DNA of 57,614 nt from an uncultured Pelagibacteraceae bacterium (lineage in GTDB: Bacteria > Pseudomonadota > Alphaproteobacteria > Pelagibacterales > Pelagibacteraceae). Below are positions 17,085 to 26,439 of the stretch, in pieces; position 1 is the stretch's first letter, and every line of letters begins with the position of its first letter. The stretch spans positions 1 to 57,614 of the forward strand of contig CACBHL010000004.1 of the NCBI GenBank assembly GCA_902539035.1, read 5' to 3'. A program made the translations under genes and the position numbers. A model generated the notes under the pieces. That model had not been told where the DNA came from. It searched no databases and was given only the letters and a program-made list of their open reading frames with translations.

Positions 17085-17833
17085 TATATAACTTTTGCCT
17101 CATTTTTTAGTTTTTGAACTAGTTCAGCAACATTTGCTACCTTTATACCTGCTTTTCTTTTTGGTGGTTCCTCAACTTTTAATTGTTGAACTCTTGGAGT
17201 AATATCAATTCCTAAATCTGAAACATTTATTTCTTCTATAGGTTTTTTCTTTGCCTTCATAATATTTGGTAATGATGCGTATCTAGGTTCATTTAATCTT
17301 AAATCACAGGTTACAATTGCTGGAATATTAATTTCTACAGTTTCAAGACCTTCATCAATTTCTCTTGTAACTTCTAAAGTATTATCTTTTACTTCTATGT
17401 TTGATGCAAAAGTTGCTTGTGGCCAATTTAATAAAGCACTTAACATTTGTCCTGTTTGATTGCAGTCATCGTCAATTGCTTGTTTACCCATAAAAACTAA
17501 ATCTGGTTTTTCTTTTTCAACAATTTTTTGTATAATTTTTGAAACAGCTAAAGGTTCTAAAACACCCTTAGTCTTTACATGAATTCCTTTATCTGCTCCA
17601 ACTGCTAAAGCTTTTCTAACAGTCTCTTGAGCTTTTTCTTCTCCTACTGTTATTGCAACAATCTCCGTTGCTTTACCTGCCTCTTTTATTTTAACTGCTT
17701 CCTCAATAGCGTTATCATCAGGAGGATTAGTCGACATTTTAACATTATCTGTAACTACTCCTGAGCCGTCCTCTTTCACTCTAATTTGAACGTTATAATC
17801 AATTACTCTTTTTACAGCGACTAAAATTTTCAT
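17084..17833 (-). CDS. etfB: Electron transfer flavoprotein beta subunit
   Basis: 249 residues with the expected MKILVAVKRVIDYNVQIRV start, an AMP-binding region with DDDCNQTGQ and the family segment RYASLPNIMKAKKKPI. It is the partner of EtfA. It shares one base with the dehydrogenase stop and with the etfA start, so the block is translationally linked. ETF beta directly after a dimethylglycine dehydrogenase argues that this enzyme is a main electron donor. Confidence 0.95.
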   Translation of the reverse strand: MKILVAVKRVIDYNVQIRVKEDGSGVVTDNVKMSTNPPDDNAIEEAVKIKEAGKATEIVAITVGEEKAQETVRKALAVGADKGIHVKTKGVLEPLAVSKIIQKIVEKEKPDLVFMGKQAIDDDCNQTGQMLSALLNWPQATFASNIEVKDNTLEVTREIDEGLETVEINIPAIVTCDLRLNEPRYASLPNIMKAKKKPIEEINVSDLGIDITPRVQQLKVEEPPKRKAGIKVANVAELVQKLKNEAKVI

Positions 17834-20265
17834 TATGCTCTCAATAAATTGTTTTCTTTATCGTATGGACTTTCATCTAACACAGTAGCCTCATACATTT
17901 CTCCCAAGATATCAACTTGTAATTTGTCACCCACATTTGCAAAATCAGGTTTAACCATTGCTAATGCTATTGATTTATCTAATCTAAAACCAAACTCACC
18001 GCCAGTTGCTCTTCCAACAACTTTATTGTTTTTGTATATAGGGTTGTTCCCTAAAACATCTGCATCTTTTGTATTATGTACTTCAAGGGTAACTAATTTG
18101 TTATCAAATCCCCTCTCTCTCCATTTATTTAAGGCTTCTAATCCAACAAAATTTCCTTTATTTGGATGAATAAATCTATCCAAACCAGACTCATAAGGTG
18201 AGTATTCAATTGATAATTCTGTACCTACAAGTTTGTATGATTTTTCTAATCTTAAACTATTCATAGCTCTTATACCAAAAGGTTTTATTCCTAAATCCTT
18301 ACCTGCATCCATTAATTTATCAAAAATATGATTTTGATATTCAATCGGGTGATGCAATTCCCAGCCTAGTTCACCTACAAAATTTACTCTCATAGCATTA
18401 ACTGGAGCATAACCAACATTAACCTTTTTAGCAGTTAACCATTTAAAATTTTCATTAGAAAAATCATCTGTAGAAACTTTTTGCATTAAATCCCTAGCCT
18501 TTGGTCCAGCAACAACAAGTACACCTGTACTATTAGTTAAATCTTCAAATATAACTGAGCCATCGGTTGGCATCCATTTTTGGATCCAATCATGATCCAA
18601 TCTTAAATTAGCCCCTGCAGAAACAAGGTAATAAGAATTTTCTGCTTCCTTCATAATAGTAAATTCAGAATGCACACCTCCTTTAGTATTTAAAGCATGA
18701 CATAAATTTATTCTTCCAATTTTTTTTGGTAATTTGTTTGCAACTAAAAAATCTAAAAATTCTTCAGCTTTAGGTCCTCTTATTCTGCATTTGGCAAATG
18801 CTGTCATATCTAACAAACCAACATTTTCTTTGACGTTTTGACACTCTTTTTTGATTGCATCGAACCATTTTGATCGTCTAAACGACCAATCATCTTTTTG
18901 TTCCATACCATCAGTTGCAAAAAAGTTTGGTCTTTCCCAACCAAATTTTTGTCCAAAGACTGCACCCAAATTTTTCATTCTTTCATAACAAGGTGCTGTT
19001 CTTAGAGGTCTTGCTGCTGGTCTTTCTTCATCAGGATAGTGAGTAATAAAAACATGACTATACGCTTCTTCATTTTTTGCTTTTAAGTATGATTTAGTTG
19101 CATAATTTCCATAACGTCTTGGTTCAACTCCTAGCATATCAATAGTAGGTTCGCCGTCTACAATCCACTCTGCTAACTGCCAACCAGCTCCACCCGCTGC
19201 AGTAATTCCAAAACTGTGACCTTCATTAATCCAAAAATTTTTTAATCCCCAAGCTGGGCCAACTATCGGATTTCCGTCGGGCGTGTAACATATTGCACCA
19301 TTATAAACTTTTTTTACACCAACTTCTCCAAAAGCTGGCACACGGTGAATAGCTCCTTCAATATGTGGAGCCAATCTATCAAGATCTTCTTGAAACAATT
19401 CGTACTCTGAGTTTTTTGATGGACCTTCAACATAGCAAGCTGGTGCACCATCTTCATAAGGTCCTAATATCAATCCACCTGCTTCTTCTCGCATATACCA
19501 TCGACTATCACTATCCCTAAGAACTCCCATTTCGGGAAGACCTTCTTTTTTTCTCTTTTGAATTTCAGGATGAGGTTCAGTTACAATATATTGATGCTCA
19601 ACTGGAATTACTGGAATATCTAAACCTACCATTTCACCAGTTTGTCTTGCAAAATTACCAGAGCATGAAATTACATGTTCACACTCAATTGAACCTTTAT
19701 CTGTTTCTACTATCCAGCCGTCTTTAGTTTGTTTCATGCTCATTACGGCTGTATTTCTATAGATTTCTGCTCCTCTATTTCTTGCACCAGTTGCTAAAGC
19801 TTGAGTTAAATCAGCTGGCTGAATATATCCATCTTCTGGGTGTTGAATTGCGCCAACTAAATCATCTGTATGACACAATGGCCAAATTTCTTTTACTTGT
19901 TGAGGAGTTAAAAATTTTACATCCACTCCAATAGTTTGTGCAACACCAGCATATTGATGATACTCATCCATTCTATCTTTGGTGCTAGCTAATCTAATAT
20001 TTGAAACGACACTAAATCCAACATTCTTTCCCGTTTCTTCCTCTAAAGTTTTGTAAAGATTAACTGCATACTTGTGAAGCTGTCCAACTGAGTAGCTCAT
20101 ATTAAACAAAGGTAGTAGTCCAGCAGCATGCCAAGTAGAACCTGAAGTTAATTCTTTTCTCTCAACTAGAACAACATCTGACCAGCCTTTTTTTGCAAGA
20201 TGATAAAGAGCACTAACTCCTACAACTCCACCACCAACTACTACAACTTTAGTTTTTGTTTTCAT
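17833..20265 (-). CDS. Dimethylglycine/sarcosine dehydrogenase (FAD plus GcvT-like domain)
   Basis: 810 residues. An N-terminal DAO-type FAD domain (VVVVGGGVVGVSALYHLAKK) carries SGSTWHAAGL, whose His46 is the likely site of covalent FAD. A C-terminal aminomethyltransferase (GcvT) fold from about residue 430 binds tetrahydrofolate. The enzyme oxidises an N-methyl group of dimethylglycine or sarcosine and delivers formaldehyde to THF as methylene-THF. Direct linkage to etfBA and ETF-QO supports a dehydrogenase, not an oxidase. Dimethylglycine and sarcosine cannot be told apart by sequence alone; separate soxBDAG genes in this window favour dimethylglycine. Confidence 0.85.
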   Translation of the reverse strand: MKTKTKVVVVGGGVVGVSALYHLAKKGWSDVVLVERKELTSGSTWHAAGLLPLFNMSYSVGQLHKYAVNLYKTLEEETGKNVGFSVVSNIRLASTKDRMDEYHQYAGVAQTIGVDVKFLTPQQVKEIWPLCHTDDLVGAIQHPEDGYIQPADLTQALATGARNRGAEIYRNTAVMSMKQTKDGWIVETDKGSIECEHVISCSGNFARQTGEMVGLDIPVIPVEHQYIVTEPHPEIQKRKKEGLPEMGVLRDSDSRWYMREEAGGLILGPYEDGAPACYVEGPSKNSEYELFQEDLDRLAPHIEGAIHRVPAFGEVGVKKVYNGAICYTPDGNPIVGPAWGLKNFWINEGHSFGITAAGGAGWQLAEWIVDGEPTIDMLGVEPRRYGNYATKSYLKAKNEEAYSHVFITHYPDEERPAARPLRTAPCYERMKNLGAVFGQKFGWERPNFFATDGMEQKDDWSFRRSKWFDAIKKECQNVKENVGLLDMTAFAKCRIRGPKAEEFLDFLVANKLPKKIGRINLCHALNTKGGVHSEFTIMKEAENSYYLVSAGANLRLDHDWIQKWMPTDGSVIFEDLTNSTGVLVVAGPKARDLMQKVSTDDFSNENFKWLTAKKVNVGYAPVNAMRVNFVGELGWELHHPIEYQNHIFDKLMDAGKDLGIKPFGIRAMNSLRLEKSYKLVGTELSIEYSPYESGLDRFIHPNKGNFVGLEALNKWRERGFDNKLVTLEVHNTKDADVLGNNPIYKNNKVVGRATGGEFGFRLDKSIALAMVKPDFANVGDKLQVDILGEMYEATVLDESPYDKENNLLRA

Positions 20266-20320
20266 TATCAGACTCCTACTAAATTTTTAATTATTACGAA
20301 ACAAAAATTTAGTTTAATAG

Positions 20321-20782
20321 TCAAATTGAGCTTCCAAGAGGAATTGGGCTTGATACCATTGTGGTTAGCCAACAATCTTTAAGTGATCCCTCTTCAGTGT
20401 ATTTTTCAACTTGCCAATTGAATTTGTGATAAATTTTATTCTTATCAAGTATAATTACCTCAAATTGAACTGATTTATTACTACCTCTAACCTCAGTGAT
20501 TGTATGGCTTAAATGATCAATCATCATTTGATAAGAGGCACCTTTAATCATCCTTTTAAAATTATTTAAAGGTCCTGTAACCTTTTTATTATTAGGATGA
20601 GCAAAATTCCATGTTTGCTCAATACCACTATCCTTAAATTCAATATCGTTTTGTTGCAACCCACTTAGTTGAATTTTTACCACTTCTTTTGGAGTAATAG
20701 CACTACTTGGATTAAGTAATTCCGCTTTTGAAAAAGAGATAGTTATTAAAAGTAAGATTAGTACTTTAAAAATATTTTTCAT
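20321..20782 (-). CDS. Secreted DUF4864-like protein
   Basis: 153 residues with an N-terminal signal peptide (FKVLILLLITISFSKAE). The remainder resembles DUF4864: ITPKEVVKIQLSGLQ, WNFAHP, then FKRMIKGASYQMMID. The fold is probably NTF2-like. The function is unknown. It is eleven bases from the BT1-type permease gene and lies 55 bases upstream of the dehydrogenase start, where a promoter or leader could sit. Confidence 0.6.
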   Translation of the reverse strand: MKNIFKVLILLLITISFSKAELLNPSSAITPKEVVKIQLSGLQQNDIEFKDSGIEQTWNFAHPNNKKVTGPLNNFKRMIKGASYQMMIDHLSHTITEVRGSNKSVQFEVIILDKNKIYHKFNWQVEKYTEEGSLKDCWLTTMVSSPIPLGSSI

Positions 20783-20793
20783 TTGAGAAGTAT

Positions 20794-22404
20794 TTATTCT
20801 GAAGTTTTGTATTTACTATTATTTACTATAAATACAAAAAATATTGGAAGAATTAATGTCAAAAGTGTCACAACAATTAATAAAATCCCAAGTTCAGAAT
20901 AATCAGCTGTTGTTTGGATTTCACCACTTACTTTATCCTTAACTTCTCTAGTAACTGTAAATATTTCATTTAAATATTTCGTTCCTAACGCACTTGCTGA
21001 CAATGCTAGGTTGGTGAAGGAGGCAAAAACAGCAAAAAAAGTTGCTTTTAAATGAGACGGAGCATTTTTTGCTATCCAAGCAAGTAATGGAATCATTGAT
21101 ACTTGACCCAAAGGAGATTCAAGAGCTGTATTAATTAAAGCAATAAACTTAGCATCAACCATTCCTCCAGTTAATGAAGATGTCCAATTATGAAAGCCAT
21201 AGTACATTCCAACACTTGGTAAAAATAAAATTGCACCTGCAATACTTAAAACAACAATTATTTTGGCAATTGAATTCTTTGCCATAAATGGTCTTAACAA
21301 AACAATCCCTGCTAAAGTTAAAATTGAAGCAAGTAATGATAAAATTGAAAAAAACTGTTCATTAAATCCAAGTTGATCAATTTCAAACCAGGTTAAACCT
21401 GGTCCAGGTCCTGGCATTGCTCTAAAAATAAATATAATTACAGCTGTACCAACTATTGTTAATCTTAATTCTTGAGGTAATTCTTTAATAAGTTTAAACA
21501 TTAAAAATAAAATAATTATTACTGAGCCTATAAAAACAATCTCTTGTGCAAATGGGACGTTAAAAGATCCTACCGAAAGTGTGAAAATTACAAAAACTAA
21601 ACTACCACCTAAAATCCACCAGTTTATCTCTGTTTTTTCATTTCCTCTTTCTTCCTTTAATTCTAATCCTTGAGATTTTAAAATTTTTATTTTTTTTTGT
21701 CTTAAGTAATTTGCTAAAATTACACCAAAGATCGAAACTAGGGGTATTACAAGAGCGTATAAATAAATTGTTCCATATAAATTTATTTTTTCAGATTGCT
21801 CTAAACTTTCAACATCTCTAAATAAAATGACATTTACTAATGCCACGAGAACTGTTCCACCTATTATTGCAAAACGACCAAGAGTTTGCATCGTGGTATG
21901 CATTATTTTTACTTGATCTTTACTATAATCTGTTCCCTGTTCATCTGATAAAGGAACTGCTTCAACAGTCATTGCATCTGCAACCACATCCTGAACGACA
22001 TATCCAACTGGAGCTAAAATGACACTTATTACAAACCAAGTTTCGACAGAAAATATTTCTGACATAGTTTCTGTGTGAATAATTAACCCATACATAATTA
22101 TCAAGCTTAAGGCTATTAGGCTGGCCCCTAAATAAACCATATAGTTTTTTCTTTCCCATATAAGATCAACAAGATGTCCTAAAGGCATTTTTAATGCCCA
22201 AGGTATCCCCGCCCAAAATCCAAGTCCTGCTAGAAATGCAGCTGATAAATTTAAATAATCTTTAACGAAGAAAGTTCCAACTATTCCAGTCAAACCTGAA
22301 ATACCTGCAGCCATATAGACCATTAATGGTGGAAGATAAGTCCACTTAAATTCTCGTCCTAAATCTAAGAAAGTGCTATCTAAAAATTTTAATACTTTGT
22401 TCAT
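20794..22404 (-). CDS. Major facilitator permease of the BT1 folate/biopterin type
   Basis: 536 residues with about twelve to fourteen membrane helices. The N-terminal YMAAGISGLTGIVGTFFVKD and the conserved GYVVQDVVADAMTVEAVP loop are typical of BT1/FBT-type carriers. FBT members carry folates, biopterin or S-adenosylmethionine. Given the folate-heavy setting a pterin substrate is attractive but unproven. It shares one base with the CoA-binding protein gene upstream. Confidence 0.7.
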   Translation of the reverse strand: MNKVLKFLDSTFLDLGREFKWTYLPPLMVYMAAGISGLTGIVGTFFVKDYLNLSAAFLAGLGFWAGIPWALKMPLGHLVDLIWERKNYMVYLGASLIALSLIIMYGLIIHTETMSEIFSVETWFVISVILAPVGYVVQDVVADAMTVEAVPLSDEQGTDYSKDQVKIMHTTMQTLGRFAIIGGTVLVALVNVILFRDVESLEQSEKINLYGTIYLYALVIPLVSIFGVILANYLRQKKIKILKSQGLELKEERGNEKTEINWWILGGSLVFVIFTLSVGSFNVPFAQEIVFIGSVIIILFLMFKLIKELPQELRLTIVGTAVIIFIFRAMPGPGPGLTWFEIDQLGFNEQFFSILSLLASILTLAGIVLLRPFMAKNSIAKIIVVLSIAGAILFLPSVGMYYGFHNWTSSLTGGMVDAKFIALINTALESPLGQVSMIPLLAWIAKNAPSHLKATFFAVFASFTNLALSASALGTKYLNEIFTVTREVKDKVSGEIQTTADYSELGILLIVVTLLTLILPIFFVFIVNNSKYKTSE

Positions 22405-22838
22405 TAGTCACTAAGAACTGGAAAGGCTTGTCTTACTTTTAAGAAATATTTTTGATATTCCATTTTGGTACATTTATTTTCAACATATCTTATATGATTT
22501 TTTTCAACTAACTCTTTTGCATTTTCGTCACGTATTCCAAGTTGCAACCATAGAACTTTAGCTCCAATTTTCACGGTATCCTCTGCAATTGCCAATACTT
22601 CTCTAGAGGGTCTAAACACATCAACAATATCTACATTTTTTTTTATATCTGTAATTTTAGCATATACCTCTTCTCCCAAAATTTTTTGACCTTTAGCAGA
22701 TGGATTAACTGGAAAGACTTTATAACCATATTTCTGCATATACTTCATCACAATAGTAGATGCTTTAGTTTGATCGTTACTAACTCCTATCATAGCAATA
22801 GTTTTATATTTTGAGAGAATATCTTTGATCTGACTCAT
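22404..22838 (-). CDS. CoA-binding domain protein (YccU-like)
   Basis: 144 residues forming a single Rossmann-type CoA-binding domain: TIAMIGVSNDQTKAS near the N-terminus, then KVFPVNPSAKGQKILG, IVDVFRPSREV and KVLWLQLGIRDENA. Stand-alone proteins of this type resemble the CoA-binding domain of succinyl-CoA synthetase. Their role is unknown. It sits in a chain of tightly packed minus-strand genes. Confidence 0.85.
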   Translation of the reverse strand: MSQIKDILSKYKTIAMIGVSNDQTKASTIVMKYMQKYGYKVFPVNPSAKGQKILGEEVYAKITDIKKNVDIVDVFRPSREVLAIAEDTVKIGAKVLWLQLGIRDENAKELVEKNHIRYVENKCTKMEYQKYFLKVRQAFPVLSD

Positions 22839-22840
22839 AA

Positions 22841-23038
22841 TTATTTATCATTTTTGATTTGTTCTTCGCAAAATTTCTTTGCCTCATCTAAGTCGGTAAT
22901 TTTAGTTTCAGACAATTTTTGGCTCGCAGCTAAACATGCATCTACTGCTCTTTTAAAGTTATAATCATTAAAATTAAAAACTATAAACATTCCAAAAATA
23001 ATTAAGATTATGATGAAAAAATTTTTTTTATTCATCAT
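22841..23038 (-). CDS. Small membrane-anchored protein, 65 residues
   Basis: One N-terminal hydrophobic helix or signal anchor (FFIIILIIFGMFIVFNF) is followed by a short soluble segment with two cysteines (ACLAAS, KFCEEQ) that could form a disulfide in the periplasm. Its start shares one base with the enoyl-CoA hydratase-like gene's stop. No family was recognised. Confidence 0.6.
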   Translation of the reverse strand: MMNKKNFFIIILIIFGMFIVFNFNDYNFKRAVDACLAASQKLSETKITDLDEAKKFCEEQIKNDK

Positions 23039-23817
23039 TATTTATTTTTCCAGACAGGTTTCCTTTTTTCTAAAAAAGCTGAAATACCTTCTTTAGCATC
23101 CATTGCCATCATGTTAACAGTCATCATTTTACTTGTGTGTGCATATGCTTTTCTTAAAGGCATTTCTAATTGTTTGTAAAAAGTTTGTTTACCTATCTTT
23201 ATTGTTAAATTAGATTTAGATGCTATTTTTTTAGCAATACTAAGTACTTCTCTCTTTATTTTTTGTTTTGAGAAGAGGTCATTTATTAATCCTATTTCTT
23301 TTGCATAATTTGCTTTTATTGGCTCGCCAGTTAACAACATTTTCATCATTGGCTTTCGATTAATTTTTCGACTTACTGCAACCATTGGTGTACTACAAAA
23401 TAATCCAATATTTACTCCTGGAGTTGCAAATAAAGCATCTTTTGTACTATACGCTAGATCGCAACTTGCAACTAACTGACAACCAGCTGCAAAAGCAGCT
23501 CCGTGTACTTTTGCTATTACAGGTTTTCTACCTTCTACAATTTGAAGCATAACTTTTGAGCAAAGATTAAAAAGTTTTTGATATCTATCTCTTTTTTTTA
23601 ATCCTCTTACCTCTTTCAAATTATGACCTGCACTAAACCCTTTGCCCGCGCCTTCTATTATTATAACTTTGACTTTATTGTCAGCATCTAATTTTTTTAA
23701 TGCTTTTAATAAGTCAGTAAGATTTTTAAATGATAATGAATTATATGTTTTTGGTTCATTAAGTATTATTGAAGAAATTTCACTATTAATTTTTATAATT
23801 TTAATATTACTAGTCAT
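23038..23817 (-). CDS. Enoyl-CoA hydratase/isomerase family protein (ECHDC3-like)
   Basis: 259 residues. The crotonase fold is shown by EGAGKGFSAGHNLKEV and VHGAAFAAGCQLVASCDLAY, both oxyanion-hole segments. The next segment reads FATPGVNIGLFCSTP, as in ECHDC3-type proteins, and lacks the two catalytic glutamates of classical hydratases. It probably acts on a CoA thioester, but hydratase activity is doubtful. It lies upstream of two small genes and just after the nucleotidyltransferase-like gene on the minus strand. Confidence 0.82.
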   Translation of the reverse strand: MTSNIKIIKINSEISSIILNEPKTYNSLSFKNLTDLLKALKKLDADNKVKVIIIEGAGKGFSAGHNLKEVRGLKKRDRYQKLFNLCSKVMLQIVEGRKPVIAKVHGAAFAAGCQLVASCDLAYSTKDALFATPGVNIGLFCSTPMVAVSRKINRKPMMKMLLTGEPIKANYAKEIGLINDLFSKQKIKREVLSIAKKIASKSNLTIKIGKQTFYKQLEMPLRKAYAHTSKMMTVNMMAMDAKEGISAFLEKRKPVWKNK

Positions 23818-23822
23818 TATAG

Positions 23823-24197
23823 CTATTTTAGTTTACCCTCTTCTCTCATTTTGGCTCTAATTTTTGTCGCTGAAATTTTTTGCGTTTCTTCATCCAATAC
23901 TATTTCTTCCATTTTATATCCAACTCCTCTGCCATAACAAATATTGGTAATATTTGGCACTACCATAATTTTAAACCTACCTTCAAATTCTGGGTTTAAT
24001 CTATCTTCTATATTTTTTTTTACTGTCTCAAAATCAAATGGATTATCATCTACACCCTGTACATCTCTTATTTGAATACAAACTTGACCTGTTTTTTTAA
24101 TAATTTCCTTAAATAAAGTATAATGACCATTATGAAATGGTTGCCATCTTCCAAGCATTTGTGCTGTTGGTTTTTTATTATCCCATTGATATGTCAT
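23823..24197 (-). CDS. Small cytidylyltransferase-like nucleotidyltransferase
   Basis: 124 residues. The HxGH signature appears as GRWQPFHNGH (16-25), and the second motif ISATKIRAKM lies near the C-terminus (108-117), as in NMN adenylyltransferase and related enzymes. It is shorter than most NMNATs. It overlaps the kinase gene by four bases. The pairing with a P-loop kinase suggests phosphorylation followed by nucleotide transfer on one small molecule. The substrate is unknown. Confidence 0.75.
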   Translation of the reverse strand: MTYQWDNKKPTAQMLGRWQPFHNGHYTLFKEIIKKTGQVCIQIRDVQGVDDNPFDFETVKKNIEDRLNPEFEGRFKIMVVPNITNICYGRGVGYKMEEIVLDEETQKISATKIRAKMREEGKLK

Positions 24198-24604
24198 TTT
24201 TTGATCTCCTTAACGATTTTTAAAGCCCAATTCTTAGCATCTTGAGTAGTAACATGGTAATTAAATGTTTTTGGCTTTACAAACATTTGATTTGTATCAT
24301 CAAAACGTCCCTCTTTAATTGTATCTACCCAAATTATGAAATCTGCTGGGAATAAGCTTCTCGCCTCTGGGGTGGGCGCTATAAAATCTGCAATAACATA
24401 ATACCCGTCACTCTTTAACTTAAGAGCAAACTCAGCCATTCTTTTTGCTTGTCTAATCCTTCCTTCTTTTGAGAAATCCCAATCATCTGCTGCTTTTCTT
24501 ACTTCGTCAGCGTTCAACCTTTTGGCATTCAAATACGGCGCTATTTCATTTGCTAAAGTTGTTTTACCTGCACCAGGTAACCCCATTACCAAAATTATTT
24601 TCAT
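24194..24604 (-). CDS. P-loop kinase, adenylylsulfate kinase-like
   Basis: 136 residues. Walker A is GLPGAGKTT (8-16). NADEVR, then GRIRQAKRMAEFA and VIADFIAPTPEARSLF, resemble APS kinase (CysC), but the protein is shorter and the usual CysC FISP motif reads FIAP. It overlaps the methyltransferase gene and the nucleotidyltransferase gene by four bases each, so all three are probably translated together. A real APS kinase is possible; a kinase for a different small alcohol is as likely. Confidence 0.75.
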   Translation of the reverse strand: MKIILVMGLPGAGKTTLANEIAPYLNAKRLNADEVRKAADDWDFSKEGRIRQAKRMAEFALKLKSDGYYVIADFIAPTPEARSLFPADFIIWVDTIKEGRFDDTNQMFVKPKTFNYHVTTQDAKNWALKIVKEIKK

Positions 24605-25227
24605 TTTACTTTATACAATCCTAACCAAGCATTTACATCTTTGCTTGCTATATAATCAGATTTAAAAAATTCTATCTCAGACCATTTGTTTTTTGCTTTT
24701 AAATCTAATATTTTTTTATCAAAACCATAGTCTTTATAAATTCCTTCATTAATTGTAAAACAAATTAAACCACCAGGCTTTGTTATTCTAACAAACTCAT
24801 CTAATGCATCAGATTTAACATGTCCAAATGTAAAAGTTCCAACACACATTACACTATCATAAAGATTATCACTGAATTCAATACGTTTGTTTAAATCAAC
24901 CTTAAATAATTTTTGATATAAATTTTTTGGAACTGTATCTAATAATTTCTGTGATAGATCAGCACCATGAAAGTTTTCGTATCCAAACTTTTTCAGTTGT
25001 AATCCTACTAATCCAGTTCCACATCCTGCGTCAAAAAAAAGTGCGTCTTTATTAAGTAGATATTTTTTTAATACATCAACAGTTTCTTTTGGGCCTGTAT
25101 AATTCCAGTCAACCATATCCCTATTATATTTATCTTCTTCTCCCCACTCATCGTAATATCTCATTACTTCCTCAGTGGTCTTAAGTTTATAAATTGGAAC
25201 TTTATTACCCACATCTTTTTGTGCCAT
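24601..25227 (-). CDS. Class I SAM-dependent methyltransferase
   Basis: 208 residues. Motif I is FFDAGCGTGLVGLQL (Asp66). VMCVGTFTFGHV and the post-motif GGLICFTINEG fit the Methyltransf_11/25 fold. It is a small-molecule methyltransferase, sometimes annotated UbiE-like. It lies between the Rieske oxygenase (six-base gap) and the kinase (four-base overlap). The substrate is unknown. Confidence 0.82.
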   Translation of the reverse strand: MAQKDVGNKVPIYKLKTTEEVMRYYDEWGEEDKYNRDMVDWNYTGPKETVDVLKKYLLNKDALFFDAGCGTGLVGLQLKKFGYENFHGADLSQKLLDTVPKNLYQKLFKVDLNKRIEFSDNLYDSVMCVGTFTFGHVKSDALDEFVRITKPGGLICFTINEGIYKDYGFDKKILDLKAKNKWSEIEFFKSDYIASKDVNAWLGLYKVK

Positions 25228-25233
25228 AAAATT

Positions 25234-26430
25234 TTAGCCTATTAAATTTTGAGCTACCCATTTGTGAAATTGATGGGTTGGTTGATCCATTATTGGTGAA
25301 AAATTTCCTCCATTGTAAACAGGTGAATTTCTACCTTCTTGCATCCCTTCAACTGCATTTATATCCTCAAACATTACATCTTTCCAAAATTTTAAATTTT
25401 GTTTTCTCATTTCTTTTAATTGTTCACCGTTTGCACTCTCTTCTCCAATATAATACATTTGCATATGTTCTTTTGTTTTATTCATTGCTAAAGGTTCTAG
25501 CCAAAAAACATAAAAATGATCTACATGCAAACCAATCATAACATTTGGGAATAGAGCTATGTATTCAGAATTTTTTAACATACTTTTTTCCCAATTTGGA
25601 AATGTATCAAAAATTTTATTACCTTTAACAATTTGATCATATTTTTTACTTCCTTGTCCGGCAAATCGATTTGGTAAACCTTGAATGTGATAATGATCAT
25701 TAATATTAGATATTTTATTTAGTTCAGCATGAATTGTTGGTAAATGATAGCTTTCGCAATAATTTTCTATAGCAAATTTCCAATTAGTTTTTACTTCTAG
25801 GCTGAAGTAACCATAGTCATCTGATTTTACTATTAACTTTTGATCATCTTTATTTATGAATTTTGACCATCTGTCTTCGAGAGGTTTGATGTACTGGTCA
25901 AAATCTAACTCATTTGAGTTAATATTTACAAATACTATATCCATCCAAAGTTTAGTTTTAACTTCTTTTAAATTACTCTTTGTTTTATTGAAGTTTGTAG
26001 ACTGATGATTGTTCAACCCACCTATATGAGGAGTGGCAACTAATTGTCCGTTAAAATCATACGCCCAAGAATGATACGGGCATCTAATAACATTTTTTAA
26101 AGTGCAAGCCTTGTCGAGAAGTTTAAATCCCCTATGACTGCAGACATTGTGAAAAACTCTTACATCCATATTTTTGTCTCTGATTAATATCAAAGGAATC
26201 CCGAGTAGATTGTAGGGTTTGGCATCTCCAATTTTCGGAATTGAGCTTCCAACCCCAATTGCTGTCCATTTATTATAAAAAATTTTTTCCTTTTCGTGAG
26301 CCAAATAGTCTTGATTTGTATAGCACTCATTAGGCAAGCCATTTGCCACTTCTATTGGTTTGTCTACATTGTTGATTTTTTCAATATCTAGTATCTTAGA
26401 TAAGGGTAAATTTTTAAGATTCTGATGCAC
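25234..26430 (-). CDS. Rieske-type oxygenase alpha subunit
   Basis: 398 residues. The Rieske 2Fe-2S ligands are CSH (Cys97, His99) and CPYH (Cys117, His120). The mononuclear iron site has His229 and His234 in CESYHLPTIHAEL. The length and layout resemble glycine betaine and carnitine oxygenases as well as aromatic ring hydroxylases. The start used is GTG 26430; no better one was found. No reductase partner is adjacent. It is divergent from the MTHFR/DmdA-like pair, which could take the released methyl group. The substrate is inferred only. Confidence 0.8.
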   Translation of the reverse strand: MHQNLKNLPLSKILDIEKINNVDKPIEVANGLPNECYTNQDYLAHEKEKIFYNKWTAIGVGSSIPKIGDAKPYNLLGIPLILIRDKNMDVRVFHNVCSHRGFKLLDKACTLKNVIRCPYHSWAYDFNGQLVATPHIGGLNNHQSTNFNKTKSNLKEVKTKLWMDIVFVNINSNELDFDQYIKPLEDRWSKFINKDDQKLIVKSDDYGYFSLEVKTNWKFAIENYCESYHLPTIHAELNKISNINDHYHIQGLPNRFAGQGSKKYDQIVKGNKIFDTFPNWEKSMLKNSEYIALFPNVMIGLHVDHFYVFWLEPLAMNKTKEHMQMYYIGEESANGEQLKEMRKQNLKFWKDVMFEDINAVEGMQEGRNSPVYNGGNFSPIMDQPTHQFHKWVAQNLIG

Positions 26431-26439
26431 AAAAAAAAA

